From: Teichococcus oryzae | GTDB lineage: Bacteria > Pseudomonadota > Alphaproteobacteria > Acetobacterales > Acetobacteraceae | Length of the DNA stretch: 64,000 nucleotides | Assembly: GCF_008386565.1 (NCBI RefSeq) | Contig: NZ_VUKA01000009.1 | Span: 43,212-107,211, forward strand | Direction of reading: 5' to 3' | In this document: positions 8,940-17,518 of the stretch, piece after piece | Position numbering within the stretch: position 1 is the first letter of the stretch | How the letters are laid out: each line of letters starts with the position of its first letter | Program-made: the position numbers and the translations under genes | The notes under the pieces: model-generated | Seen by the model: the letters and a program-made list of their open reading frames with translations, nothing else | Told to the model about the DNA's origin: nothing | Databases searched by the model: none

Positions 8940-10318
8940 AGCCGATGCCGGGCCCGGTGCGTCCCCTTTTGCGCCGGCTGGCCTCGCCGTTCCGCGGGCT
9001 GCTGCCGCGCGGCCTCCTGGGGCGCGCCCTCCTGATCATCCTGCTGCCGCTGCTGATCCTGCAGGGCGTGGCGTTGCAGCTGTTCTATGGCGGCCATCTC
9101 GACGTCATCTCGCGCCGGCTGGCCGGTGGCGTGGCAGGTGATATCGGCATGGTGGCGGAATTGCTGGCCCGGCATCCCGCGGATGCGGACAAGGGCTGGA
9201 TCTTCCGCGAGGCGGCCTGGCGGATGGACCTGTCGCTCGCCTTCGAACCGGGCGCCAGTATCGGGTCGCCCTCCATGCGGAGCGGCTGGCTGCCCATCCT
9301 GCCATTGGAGGAGGATCTCGCCCGGGCCTTGGAGGAACGGGTGCGGCTGCCCTACGACACGGACTGGGCGAGCGACCCCCGCTCGGTGATCATCCGCGTG
9401 CAGATGCCGGACGGTGTCCTGCATGTGGAGGCACCCCGCAAGCGGCTGTTCTTCGGCACGCTGTACCTGTTCTTCATCTGGCTGGTGGGTTCCTCGCTGC
9501 TGCTCTTCGCCATCGCGGCGCTGTTCATGAAGAACCAGGTGCGGGCGATCCGGCGCCTCGCCAGCGCGGCCGAGGCCTTCGGCACCGGCCGGGAGGTGGG
9601 CGCCATCAAGCCGGAAGGCGCGAGCGAGGTGCGCCAGGCGGCCGCCGCCTTCAACCAGATGCAGGGCCGCATCCGACGCTTCGTGACGCAGCGGACCGAG
9701 GTGCTGGCCGGCATCAGCCACGACCTGCGCACGCCGCTGACCCGCCTGCGCCTCGGCCTCGCCATGCTGCCGCCGGGCACGGAGGAGGACGCCGCGGCGA
9801 TGACCGAAGACGTGGCGGAGATGGAGCGGATGATCGCCGCCTACCTGGCCTTCGCCCGCGGGGAAAGCACCGAGCAGGCCCAGCCGGCGGACCTGTCCGA
9901 GCTGGTGCGGGACCTGGCGGCGCGCGCCCGGAGGGATGGCGCCAGCGTTTCGGTGGACGCGCCCGGGCCGCTGGTGCTGCCGGTGCGGGCGGATGCGCTG
10001 CGCCGCTGCATCGGCAACCTGCTGGACAATGCAGGCCGGCATGCCGCGCGCATCGCTGTGGGGCTGGCCGAAAGCCCGCGCGAGGATGGCGGCCGCAATG
10101 CGGGACGGTGGGTGATGATTACGGTGGATGATGATGGGCCAGGCATCCCCGAGGTCTCGCGCGAGGATGCCTTCAAGCCCTTCACCAGCTTCTCGGCCGG
10201 CGGCACCGGGCTCGGGCTGGCCATCGCCCGCGACATCGCGCGAGCGCATGGTGGCGACATCGCCCTGGAGGGCAGCCCGCTGGGCGGGCTGCGGGCGAGG
10301 ATCCGCCTTCCAGCCTGA
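8936..10318 (+). CDS. Membrane sensor histidine kinase, EnvZ-like
   Basis: 460-aa inner-membrane kinase. Transmembrane segment 1 is around residues 27-45 (LLGRALLIILLPLLILQ), a periplasmic sensor region of about 130 residues follows, then segment 2 (LYLFFIWLVGSSLLLFAIA), a HAMP domain and the kinase core. The H-box is GISHDLRTPLTRLRLGLAM with His262, close to EnvZ. The N-box NLLDNAGRHA, G1 DDDGPGIP and G2 GGTGLGLAIARDIA are intact. The start overlaps the response regulator stop by four bases. The signal sensed is unknown. Confidence 0.92.
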   Translation: MKPMPGPVRPLLRRLASPFRGLLPRGLLGRALLIILLPLLILQGVALQLFYGGHLDVISRRLAGGVAGDIGMVAELLARHPADADKGWIFREAAWRMDLSLAFEPGASIGSPSMRSGWLPILPLEEDLARALEERVRLPYDTDWASDPRSVIIRVQMPDGVLHVEAPRKRLFFGTLYLFFIWLVGSSLLLFAIAALFMKNQVRAIRRLASAAEAFGTGREVGAIKPEGASEVRQAAAAFNQMQGRIRRFVTQRTEVLAGISHDLRTPLTRLRLGLAMLPPGTEEDAAAMTEDVAEMERMIAAYLAFARGESTEQAQPADLSELVRDLAARARRDGASVSVDAPGPLVLPVRADALRRCIGNLLDNAGRHAARIAVGLAESPREDGGRNAGRWVMITVDDDGPGIPEVSREDAFKPFTSFSAGGTGLGLAIARDIARAHGGDIALEGSPLGGLRARIRLPA

Positions 10319-10338
10319 GCCGGACCGGCCAGGTGGCC

Positions 10339-10773
10339 TTAGCTGCCCTGCTTGGCCATCAGCGACTTGACCTCGTCCATGGCTTCGGCGAAGCGGCGAT
10401 TCAGCAGGCTGACCGCTTCCGCGTTGGATTTCTGGATCAGGTCAGCGATCTCCTGCATGTTGCCGACCGCGCGGCTGTAGCTGGCCTTCAGGAGCTCGGC
10501 CTGCTGCGTCGCCCGGTCCTGCGGGTTGGCGCCGGGCGACACGTTCTGCAACGCTTCCGTCATCTCGCCCATAGATTGCTGCAGGATTTCCATGTGGCGT
10601 CGGGCCACCGCCTGGGCCCCTTCCAGCGCCACCCGGTTGGCCGCCGACAGCGCCTCGAAATTGCGCCGCTGGGCGGCGGCGAGGGCTTCCATGTCGGGCA
10701 TGGCGGGAAAGCGGAAATCGGCCAGCAGGCGCATCATATCCATCTCCGGCGGGAATTTCGGGCCGTCCGACAT
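10339..10773 (-). CDS. Phasin-family protein
   Basis: 144-aa, mostly helical, amphipathic protein with the phasin pattern: FRFPAMPDMEALAAAQRRNF, then a long helix around ALEGAQAVARRHMEILQQSM and a second around AELLKASYSRAVGNMQEIAD. Phasins coat polyhydroxyalkanoate granules and limit granule coalescence, so PHA storage by this organism is implied, although no PHA synthase lies in the window. It is preceded on the same strand by a COQ9/TetR-like gene 78 bases away and could be co-transcribed with it. Confidence 0.88.
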   Translation of the reverse strand: MSDGPKFPPEMDMMRLLADFRFPAMPDMEALAAAQRRNFEALSAANRVALEGAQAVARRHMEILQQSMGEMTEALQNVSPGANPQDRATQQAELLKASYSRAVGNMQEIADLIQKSNAEAVSLLNRRFAEAMDEVKSLMAKQGS

Positions 10774-10851
10774 GGCATCCTCCTGATTTTCGTTGTGGCG
10801 GGACAGTGTAGTGGCCGGCGAACGCCCGCCGATAGTCCGGCCGGTATCCTG

Positions 10852-11490
10852 TCAATGCGCGACAGGCGTCTCCGTTGGCTCGTCCTGATGCAGCCGCAAG
10901 GTGCGCGCGGCCCGCTCCGCCTTGTCCAGCGCCCGGTCAAGCGCCGCCATGGTGGCGCCGAGGTCCAGGCTGTCATCCTGCTCCCAGGCCCGGAGTGTGG
11001 CGATCCATACCGCCGACAATCCGTTCACCCGCAGCACCCCGGCGGTGCCGCAGGCGTTGATCCGGGCCGCTTCCAGCATCCACGCCATGGACGCCGCCAG
11101 CACGGGCGCCAGCGCCAGGCCGAGCAGGGGGTCGGAGCGCATTTCCCGGCCGAACCGGATGATGCCCTGGCGGTGCGGCTGCAAGGCGTCCAGCCGGCGC
11201 ATCAGCGTGTCGAACAGCCGGTCGCGCGGTGTGCCGCTGGCGGTGGCGACGGCATCCCGGAGCACCGCCTGGTCCACCAGGCGGGAATGCAGCCGCAACA
11301 GGTGGAACTTGGTGGGCAGGCGGCCGCGCAGCGCCGCGAGGTCCTGCCCGGCACGTTCCGCCAGTTCGGGAAAGGTGAAGCCGTTCCAGCCGCGCTCGGC
11401 CACCAATGGCCATAGCGCGTCCATCAGCGCGGCATCGTCACGGGAGGCATCGGCCGGCGGCGTGCCGCCAAGGTCATTGCTTTGGCTCAT
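10852..11490 (-). CDS. COQ9/TetR-like protein
   Basis: 212-aa all-helical protein. Residues 20-60 have a TetR-like helix-turn-helix (LWPLVAERGWNGFTFPELAE then RAGQDLAALRGRL). The C-terminal part resembles COQ9: GTPRDRLFDTLMRRLDAL, then a region with AWMLEAARINACGTAGVLRV and a W-D pair (RAWEQDDSLDLGATMAALD). COQ9 homologues bind lipids and help ubiquinone synthesis, while others with this fold are annotated as TetR regulators. The sequence does not decide between them. It lies between proC and a phasin gene, same strand. Confidence 0.7.
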   Translation of the reverse strand: MSQSNDLGGTPPADASRDDAALMDALWPLVAERGWNGFTFPELAERAGQDLAALRGRLPTKFHLLRLHSRLVDQAVLRDAVATASGTPRDRLFDTLMRRLDALQPHRQGIIRFGREMRSDPLLGLALAPVLAASMAWMLEAARINACGTAGVLRVNGLSAVWIATLRAWEQDDSLDLGATMAALDRALDKAERAARTLRLHQDEPTETPVAH

Positions 11491-11548
11491 GCCTGAAGTT
11501 TAGGCCCGGCGCGGCGATCTGCCAGGGGGAAGGCGGCCGGCTTCCGGA

Positions 11549-12379
11549 TTATCCGGCCAGTTCGCGCGACCGCCGGGTTGCCGCGGCGATGGCTTCGGAC
11601 ATGGCGCGCGGCCAGGCATCCGGCGCCATCAGCACCTTGAGCGCCTGTTCCGTGGTGCCCTTGGGGCTGGTCACGTTCCGCCGAAGCTGCGCGGTGTCCA
11701 GGTCGCTGGCCGCCAGCAAGGCGCCGGAGCCCGCCACCGTGCGCCGCGCCATGCGTCGCGCCAGATCGGGCGGCAGGCCCTGCTCGACCGCCGCTTGTTC
11801 CAGCAATTCGGCGAGCAGGAACACATAGGCGGGGCCACCGCCCGACACGGCCGTCACCGGGTCGATCAGCCCTTCATCCTCCACCCAGGCGACCTCGCCG
11901 ATGGCGGTGAGCAGGGCGTCGGCCAGGTCGCGCTGTCCGGGCTCGACGCCAGGGCCGGCAAAGGCGCAGGTGAAGCCCTGGCGGACGGCGGCGGGGGTGT
12001 TCGGCATGGCCCGCACCACGCGTGCGGCGCCGCCAAGCATGGCGGCGACGCCGGTGGTGGTCTTTCCCGCCATGATGGACAGCACCAGCGCACCGGCCCC
12101 GGCCAGCGCTCCGAAGGCGGGCAGCGCGGCCTCGGCCTGCTGCGGCTTGGTTGCCAGCACGATGGCGGCCGGGTGGAAGCCGGATGGAAGCGTGGCAGCA
12201 TCCGCGCAAACGGTGACGCGGCCGGAAAAAGGGCGGGTCGCTTCGGCATGCGGCTCCACCACCACGACCTCGCGCGCGCCGCGCTCCAGCCAGCCTTCCA
12301 GCATGGCGCCGCCCATCTTACCGCAGCCGACAAGCAGGAGCGGGGGCAGGGTTGCCTCCGCCGTGTCAGCCTGGCTCAC
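11549..12379 (-). CDS. proC: Pyrroline-5-carboxylate reductase
   Basis: Last step of proline synthesis: NAD(P)H reduction of pyrroline-5-carboxylate (276 aa). The Rossmann start is LLLVGCGKMGGAMLEGWL. VVRAMPNTPAAVRQG and the C-terminal signature TAVSGGGPAYVFLLAEL followed by NVTSPKGTTEQAL are diagnostic. The start is placed at a GTG giving VSQADTAEATLPP, because it overlaps the upstream YbjN-gene stop as GTGA and no upstream codons are conserved. The YbjN-proC pairing is common in alphaproteobacteria. Confidence 0.93.
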   Translation of the reverse strand: MSQADTAEATLPPLLLVGCGKMGGAMLEGWLERGAREVVVVEPHAEATRPFSGRVTVCADAATLPSGFHPAAIVLATKPQQAEAALPAFGALAGAGALVLSIMAGKTTTGVAAMLGGAARVVRAMPNTPAAVRQGFTCAFAGPGVEPGQRDLADALLTAIGEVAWVEDEGLIDPVTAVSGGGPAYVFLLAELLEQAAVEQGLPPDLARRMARRTVAGSGALLAASDLDTAQLRRNVTSPKGTTEQALKVLMAPDAWPRAMSEAIAAATRRSRELAG

Positions 12380-12879
12380 GCCTCCCCCACGCAATCGAGC
12401 ATGGCCGCCGCCAGCGCCTCGGCCGGTGGCTTGCCGCCCCAGAGGACGAACTGGAAGGCCGGAAAGAAGCGCTCGCACTCGGTGATGGCGATGTCCACCA
12501 TGTCTTCCAGGCTTTCGGCGCTGGCGCCAGGGGCGCCGCGCAGCAGCACGGCATGGCGGTAAACCGGGGCGCCATCCTCGCTGTCGATGCCGAAATGGCC
12601 GATCCAGAGCTTTTCATTGGCGAGGGCCAGCAACTCGTAAAGCGGCCCGCGCTTCCCGGCCGGCACCTTCAGGTCGAAGGCGCAGGTGAAATGCATGGCG
12701 CTGATCTCGGAAGACCAGGAAAAGAACAACCCGTAGTCGCACCACTTGCCAGGGACTTCCACCGCCATCTCGCCATCGGAGCGGCGGTCGAACACCCATT
12801 CATTGGCGGCCACGATCTGCTCCAGCACGTCGAGCGGATTGGCGGAACGCTCGCGCTCGGCAATTTGCAGGCCGGACAT
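12376..12879 (-). CDS. YbjN-domain protein
   Basis: 167-aa soluble protein of the YbjN family, related to type III secretion chaperone-like folds. Seen are NPLDVLEQIVAANEWVFDRR, the central FFSWSSEISAMHFTCAFDLK and the C-terminal ITECERFFPAFQFVLWGG. The start at 12879 is supported by a strong GGAGGTG ribosome site. It overlaps proC by four bases and so is translated with it. The function of the family is poorly known. E. coli YbjN affects motility and stress responses, and a link to proline metabolism is only suggested by position. Confidence 0.85.
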   Translation of the reverse strand: MSGLQIAERERSANPLDVLEQIVAANEWVFDRRSDGEMAVEVPGKWCDYGLFFSWSSEISAMHFTCAFDLKVPAGKRGPLYELLALANEKLWIGHFGIDSEDGAPVYRHAVLLRGAPGASAESLEDMVDIAITECERFFPAFQFVLWGGKPPAEALAAAMLDCVGEA

Positions 12880-13092
12880 CGCGGCACCTCCTTCCCTACG
12901 GGGGACAGAGCCACCCAGATCTTGGGTGTAGCCGAATGCCCCCACCACCAGTCCTGGCATATCGCGGGGGCAAATCCCACCGCAAGAGCCAAGGCCCGAG
13001 TCTGTCACAGGGCATGTGGCTTTTTAACCACGTTGTCGCATCCGCTGCGGAGGGCATGGGCGGGGGCGCGGCCGGGGGCTAGGCTGGCTGCC

Positions 13093-14040
13093 ATGCCCAC
13101 CGAATCCAGTCCGGCCGCCGCTGCCTTCAACCCCGCGCGTGAGCGCCTTGTCGGCCTGGCCTGCGCCATCGCGGTGGTGGCGATCTGGACCGGCTTTTCC
13201 TTGTCATCCCGCTTCGCCACGCATCAGGCGCTGACGCCGTGGGATGTGGCGGCGCTCCGTTACCTCGGCTCCTTTCCCCTGGGCCTGGCGCTCGGCGCCT
13301 GGACCGGCTGGCCGCGATTGCCGGTTGGGCGCAGCCTGGGGTTGATGGCGACGGCGGCCTTCGGCTTTCCGCTTTGCGCCTATGCGGGCTTCCAGCTCGC
13401 CCCGGCGGCGCATGGCGTCGTGTTCCTGACCGGCACCTTGCCCTTCATGGCCGCGCTGCTCGGCCTGTTGTTCCTGCGGGAGCCGTTTCCGCCGCGCCGC
13501 TGGATCTCCCTCGGCATTGTGGCCCTGGGCATCCTGCTGCTGGCGGCCGGCAGCGTGGAAGCCGCGCCGGGTGCCTGGCGCGGCGACCTGCTGTTTCTGC
13601 TGGGCAGCCTGTCCTGGGCGGGCTTCACCGTGATGCTGCGGCTCTGGCAGGTGCCGGCAGCGGCGGCCACGGTGGTGCTGGCGGTGTATCCGCCCCTGCT
13701 TTACCTGCCCGTCTGGTGGCTGGCCCTGCCATCCAGCATGGCTGCCGCTTCCACCGGCGCCATCCTGCACCAGCTGATCTATCAGGGCGTGCTGGCCATG
13801 GTGGTGGCCGGCTTCCTGTTCGCCCGCGCGGTGAACGCCCTGGGCAGCGCCCAGACCACCACCATCACCGCCCTGACCCCGGCCATGGTCACCCTGGCGG
13901 CCGGCCCGGTGCTGGGGGAATGGCTGGGATGGGGCGGGATGCTGGGGGCGCTGCTGGTGTCGCTCGGCATGGCCTTCGGGGTCGCCGCGCCATGGCGGCG
14001 GGTGCCGGCGGTGGTGGACGCTCCGGCTCCACGGGGCTAG
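13093..14040 (+). CDS. EamA/DMT-superfamily permease
   Basis: 315-aa inner-membrane transporter with ten predicted transmembrane helices in two EamA repeats (first repeat from LVGLACAIAVVAIWTGFSLS, second from WRGDLLFLLGSLSWAGFTVM). The end of each repeat has the typical GILLLAAG and LGEWLGWGGMLGALLVSLGM stretches. Family members export amino acids and other metabolites, and the substrate here is unknown. The frame is open well upstream across the divergent intergenic region, but the chosen ATG directly precedes the first helix. Confidence 0.88.
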   Translation: MPTESSPAAAAFNPARERLVGLACAIAVVAIWTGFSLSSRFATHQALTPWDVAALRYLGSFPLGLALGAWTGWPRLPVGRSLGLMATAAFGFPLCAYAGFQLAPAAHGVVFLTGTLPFMAALLGLLFLREPFPPRRWISLGIVALGILLLAAGSVEAAPGAWRGDLLFLLGSLSWAGFTVMLRLWQVPAAAATVVLAVYPPLLYLPVWWLALPSSMAAASTGAILHQLIYQGVLAMVVAGFLFARAVNALGSAQTTTITALTPAMVTLAAGPVLGEWLGWGGMLGALLVSLGMAFGVAAPWRRVPAVVDAPAPRG

Positions 14041-14118
14041 GAGGCCGGGCGGAGCGGCGCCTGGCGCGCTTCCTGTCACTGGACTCCCCTTTGTCACTGG
14101 AATGGTGAGCGACCGGCC

Positions 14119-14547
14119 ATGAGCGGCGATCCCGACGAGACCATCTTCGCGCCCCAGGGCGGCTTCCAGGTGCAACTGCGCGACCTGTCGGGCGCCAATG
14201 GCTCCGAGCCGCTGGAAACGGTGCGCGGCTTCCCGACGCTGGTGCAGGCCAACGCCTTCGCCCGCCGCTATGTGCGGGACAGCCTGGAGCGCTGCCGCGC
14301 GCCGCGCCTGGCGCCGGAGGAGGTGCTCAACGCCTGGTTCGCCTTTGGCGAGGATGCCGAGGTTGTCGGGCCGGATGGCGCGGCGGTGGAGCAGGGCTGG
14401 CGCAGCGCCAACGAGATCCGCGACTTCGCCGACCGCCCTTGCCGCGACGGGGAGGAGCGCAACTGGCGGGTCCTCGATCCCCGGCGCCAGGAGGATGACG
14501 ACGAGGAGGAAGAAGACGGCGCCGTTGATCCGGAGGATGCGGCATGA
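14119..14547 (+). CDS. Conserved hypothetical protein with acidic C-terminal tail
   Basis: 142-aa soluble protein not assigned to a family. The first 115 residues look folded: GGFQVQLRDLSG, FPTLVQANAFARRYVRDSLE and EVLNAWFAFGEDAEVVGPDG. The last 25 are strongly acidic (RRQEDDDEEEEDGAVDPED). The start follows the EamA gene by about 80 bases. The stop overlaps the ATG of the glutamyl-tRNA synthetase gene (ATGA), so the two are translationally coupled, which supports it as a real gene. A link to tRNA charging is only positional. Confidence 0.78.
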   Translation: MSGDPDETIFAPQGGFQVQLRDLSGANGSEPLETVRGFPTLVQANAFARRYVRDSLERCRAPRLAPEEVLNAWFAFGEDAEVVGPDGAAVEQGWRSANEIRDFADRPCRDGEERNWRVLDPRRQEDDDEEEEDGAVDPEDAA

Positions 14548-15890
14548 GGCTCCGCTTCGCGCCTAGCCCCACCGGCTACCTGCATGTCGGCAATGCGCGT
14601 GTCGCGGTGGCCAACTGGCTGATCGCCCGCCGTCATGGCGGCCGCTTCATCCTGCGCTTCGACGACACCGACGCTGCCCGCTCCCGCGCTGAGTTCGCTG
14701 AAGGGATCGAGGAGGATCTGCGCTGGCTGGGCCTCGACTGGGATGAAAGCTTCAAACAGTCGGACCGGCTGGAGCGCTACGAGGCCGCGGCTGAGAAATT
14801 GAAGAAAAGCGGCCACTTATATCCCTGCCTTGAGAGCGAGGAGGAGCTTCGCTTCAAGCGCGAGCAGCGCCAGAAGCAGGGCCGCCCGCCGGTCTATGAC
14901 CGCGCGGCCCTGAAGATGACGCCAGAGCAGCTGCAGCGCGCCCTCGACAATGGCAAGCAGCCCTATTGGCGCTTCAAGCTTTCGACGCGAACGGTGGAAT
15001 GGCAGGATGGCGTGCTGGGGCGCCGGCAGGTGAAGCTGCCGCCCATCTCCGACCCGGTGCTGATCCGCGCCGACGGCTCCTTCCTGTACACCTTCACCTC
15101 GGTGGTGGACGACCTGGAAACCGGCATCACCGACATTGTCCGGGGCGAGGACCACGTCACCAACACCGGCGTGCAGATCGACATCCTGGAGGCCCTGGGC
15201 GGCCGGCCCCAGGGGCGGCCCGGCGCGATCCGCTTCGCCCACCTTCCGCTGCTGACCGACGCCGATGGCGGGCAGTTGTCCAAGCGCCTCGGCTCCATGG
15301 GGCTGCGGCAATTGCGGCGGGACGGGATCGAGCCGGCGGCGCTGGTCGGCTACCTGTCGGCACTCGGCTCCTCGCGCGATCCGGCGGCGGCGACCCCGGC
15401 CGAGCTGGCGCCGGTCTACGACCTGGGCCATGTGTCGCGCAGCGCCGCGCGCTTCGATCCGGCGCAACTGCTCGGGCTGAACCGCCGCTATCTGCACGGG
15501 CTGGATTTCGCCACGGTGCGCGACCGCCTGCCGGAAGGGGCCGACGAGGCGTTCTGGCTGTCCGTGCGCGGCAACCTGGATCTGCTGGCCGAGGCGCGGG
15601 ACTGGTGGGACATCGCCCGCGGCGACATCACCGTGGCGCCGCAGCCGGAGGATGCCGGGTTCCTGCGCGCCGCGCTGGACGCCCTGCCGCCCGAGCCCTG
15701 GGGCGAGGAAAGCTGGAATGCCTGGGTCAAGCCGCTTGGTGCCGCCACCGGCCGCAAGGGCAAGGCCTTGTTCCTGCCCCTGCGCCTGGCCCTGACCGGC
15801 GAGGATCACGGCCCGGAGATGCGCCTGTTCCTGCCGCAGATCGGCCGGGCCCGCGCGGCGGACAGGCTGGCCCGCGCCGCCGGCGCATGA
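14544..15890 (+). CDS. gltX: Glutamyl-tRNA synthetase
   Basis: Charges tRNA with glutamate in the cytoplasm (448 aa, class I). The HIGH motif appears as PSPTGYLHVGN near residue 7 and the KMSKS loop as LSKRLGS. The catalytic core has RFILRFDDTDAARSR and FTSVVDDLETGITDIVRGED. The C-terminal anticodon-binding region is compact. Many alphaproteobacteria carry two gltX genes, one specialised for mischarging tRNA-Gln ahead of GatCAB. Which of the two this is cannot be told without its partner. ATGA overlaps occur on both sides. Confidence 0.93.
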   Translation: MRLRFAPSPTGYLHVGNARVAVANWLIARRHGGRFILRFDDTDAARSRAEFAEGIEEDLRWLGLDWDESFKQSDRLERYEAAAEKLKKSGHLYPCLESEEELRFKREQRQKQGRPPVYDRAALKMTPEQLQRALDNGKQPYWRFKLSTRTVEWQDGVLGRRQVKLPPISDPVLIRADGSFLYTFTSVVDDLETGITDIVRGEDHVTNTGVQIDILEALGGRPQGRPGAIRFAHLPLLTDADGGQLSKRLGSMGLRQLRRDGIEPAALVGYLSALGSSRDPAAATPAELAPVYDLGHVSRSAARFDPAQLLGLNRRYLHGLDFATVRDRLPEGADEAFWLSVRGNLDLLAEARDWWDIARGDITVAPQPEDAGFLRAALDALPPEPWGEESWNAWVKPLGAATGRKGKALFLPLRLALTGEDHGPEMRLFLPQIGRARAADRLARAAGA

Positions 15891-16738
15891 GCGAACTGGC
15901 CGTCATCGGCGCCTCCGGACGCTCCGGCGCGGCCCTTTGCCGGGCGCTGGCGGCGCGGGGCCGCCACTACATTCCCGTGCTGCGTCGGCCCGAGGCCTGG
16001 GCGGCGCAGGGCCTACCCGGCGTCCCGCGCCTGGCCGACCTTCAGGACGGCGCGGCCCTGCGGCGCGCCCTGGCAGGCGCTTCCCGCGTGGTGTCCTGCG
16101 CCCATGCACGCTGGGCGCCCGCCATCCTGGACGCCGCCGAGCCGGGCGCGATGCTGGTGCTGATGGGATCGACCCGCCGCTTTTCCCGCTGGCCGGACGC
16201 GCATGGTGATGGGGTGCGGGCCGGGGAAGCGGCGTTCCTGGGCGGCGGCCATCCCGGCGTGATGCTGCACCCGACCATGATCTATGGCGCTGAGGGCGAG
16301 AACAACGTGCAGCGGCTCGCCGCGCTGATGCGGCGCCTGCCGGTGGCGCCGCTGCCCGGTGGCGGTCAAGCGCTGGTGCAGCCGATCCACCAGGACGATG
16401 TCACCGCGTCGCTGCTGGCCGCGCTCGACCTGGACTGGAGGGAGCCCGAGACCATGGTCGTGGCCGGGCCGGAAGCCCTGCGCTATCGCGATTTCCTGGC
16501 CGCCGTCGCGCGGGCGGCCGGGCTGCGGGCGCCTCCGGTGCTGCCGGTGCCCGCCGGGCCCTTGCGCCTGCTGGCGCCGCTGACCCGCTGGCTGCCGGGC
16601 CTGCCCACCATCGGCGCCGATGAGATCCGCCGGCTGACGGAAGACAAGGCCTTCGACATCGCCCCCATGCGCCAGCGCCTGGGCGTGGCGCCGAGACCGC
16701 TGGAGCAGGGGCTGGCCGCGACGTTCGGGCAGGGTTGA
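15887..16738 (+). CDS. NAD(P)-binding (NDUFA9-like/atypical SDR) protein
   Basis: 283-aa Rossmann protein. The N-terminus ELAVIGASGRSGAALCRAL has the G-x-x-G-x-x-G dinucleotide loop of atypical short-chain dehydrogenases. LHPTMIYGAEGENNVQRLA and LVQPIHQDDVTASLLAAL match complex-I NDUFA9-like and NmrA-type proteins, which bind NADPH tightly and often act structurally. The start ATG lies inside the gltX stop (ATGA). A ubiquinone- or complex I-related job is a family guess. An isoflavone-reductase-like enzyme is the alternative. Confidence 0.75.
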   Translation: MSELAVIGASGRSGAALCRALAARGRHYIPVLRRPEAWAAQGLPGVPRLADLQDGAALRRALAGASRVVSCAHARWAPAILDAAEPGAMLVLMGSTRRFSRWPDAHGDGVRAGEAAFLGGGHPGVMLHPTMIYGAEGENNVQRLAALMRRLPVAPLPGGGQALVQPIHQDDVTASLLAALDLDWREPETMVVAGPEALRYRDFLAAVARAAGLRAPPVLPVPAGPLRLLAPLTRWLPGLPTIGADEIRRLTEDKAFDIAPMRQRLGVAPRPLEQGLAATFGQG

Positions 16739-16800
16739 AGGTGAGGGGCCGGGCGCCGCGCTCCCCGCCACCGCGCAACCAGGCCCGCCACGAGCCTGTT

Positions 16801-17253
16801 TCAGGGGGAACGCCAGCGCTCCGCCGCCGCGTCATCCTCGGCCCTGGCTTCCACCCAGCGCCCGGTGCCGTCAGGAAATTCCTCGCGCTTCCAGAACGGG
16901 GCGCGGGTCTTCAGCCAGTCGATCAGGAAAGCGCAGGATTCTAGGGCCGCCTGGCGATGCGCGCTGGCGGTCATCACCAGCACGATCGGCTCCCCGGGCA
17001 GGATGCGGCCCACGCGGTGGATCACGGTGCAGCCGGTGAGCGGCCAGCGCCGTTCCGCCTCGGCGGCGATCTCGGCCAGGGCACGCTCCGTCATGCCGGG
17101 GTAATGCTCCAGCACCAGCGCGGCCAGCCCGTCATCCGCGCGGCAAAGACCCGTGAAGGCGGCGACGCCGCCAATATCGGCGCGGCCCGCCGTCAGCGCC
17201 ACCTGCTCGGCCTGAGGGTCGAAGACGTCCTCCTGCACCCTGATCGTGGCCAT
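16801..17253 (-). CDS. moaE: Molybdopterin synthase catalytic subunit MoaE
   Basis: Large subunit of molybdopterin synthase (150 aa), which adds two sulfurs to cyclic pyranopterin monophosphate using thiocarboxylated MoaD. Seen are GGVAAFTGLCR, LEHYPGMTERAL, the HRVGRILPGEPIVLV core and the catalytic-Lys stretch APFWKREE. It directly follows moaD on the same strand. The alanine- and glutamate-rich C-terminus is a little longer than in E. coli MoaE. This implies active molybdenum enzymes in the cell, though none is encoded here. Confidence 0.95.
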   Translation of the reverse strand: MATIRVQEDVFDPQAEQVALTAGRADIGGVAAFTGLCRADDGLAALVLEHYPGMTERALAEIAAEAERRWPLTGCTVIHRVGRILPGEPIVLVMTASAHRQAALESCAFLIDWLKTRAPFWKREEFPDGTGRWVEARAEDDAAAERWRSP

Positions 17254-17257
17254 GGCG

Positions 17258-17518
17258 TCAGCCCCCGGTCACGGGCGGGAAGAAGGCGACCTCATCCCCG
17301 GGCCGCACCGGATGGTCCGGCTGGCAGAAGACATGGTTCACCGCGGCCCGGACATGGGCGGGCTGCACGAAGGCCTGCGCATGACCCGGCGAGCGGGTGG
17401 CGAGCCAGCGCATCAGGGAAGCGATGTCCTTGACCTCGGCCGGCGGCGAGATGTCTTCCTGGCTGTGGCCGATCTTGTGGCGGACCCACGCGAAATACAG
17501 AACCCGCATGCCGTTCAT
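17258..17518 (-). CDS. moaD: Molybdopterin synthase sulfur carrier MoaD
   Basis: 86-aa ubiquitin-like sulfur carrier ending in the obligatory GG (FFPPVTGG), the site of adenylation by MoeB and thiocarboxylation. MRVLYFAWVRHKIGHSQEDI is the typical first strand and helix. The chosen ATG overlaps the upstream lipoprotein stop (ATGA). An internal ATG three codons on (MRVLYF) is an alternative. Four bases separate it from moaE. The uvrC-pgsA-moaD-moaE order is widespread in alphaproteobacteria. Confidence 0.94.
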   Translation of the reverse strand: MNGMRVLYFAWVRHKIGHSQEDISPPAEVKDIASLMRWLATRSPGHAQAFVQPAHVRAAVNHVFCQPDHPVRPGDEVAFFPPVTGG

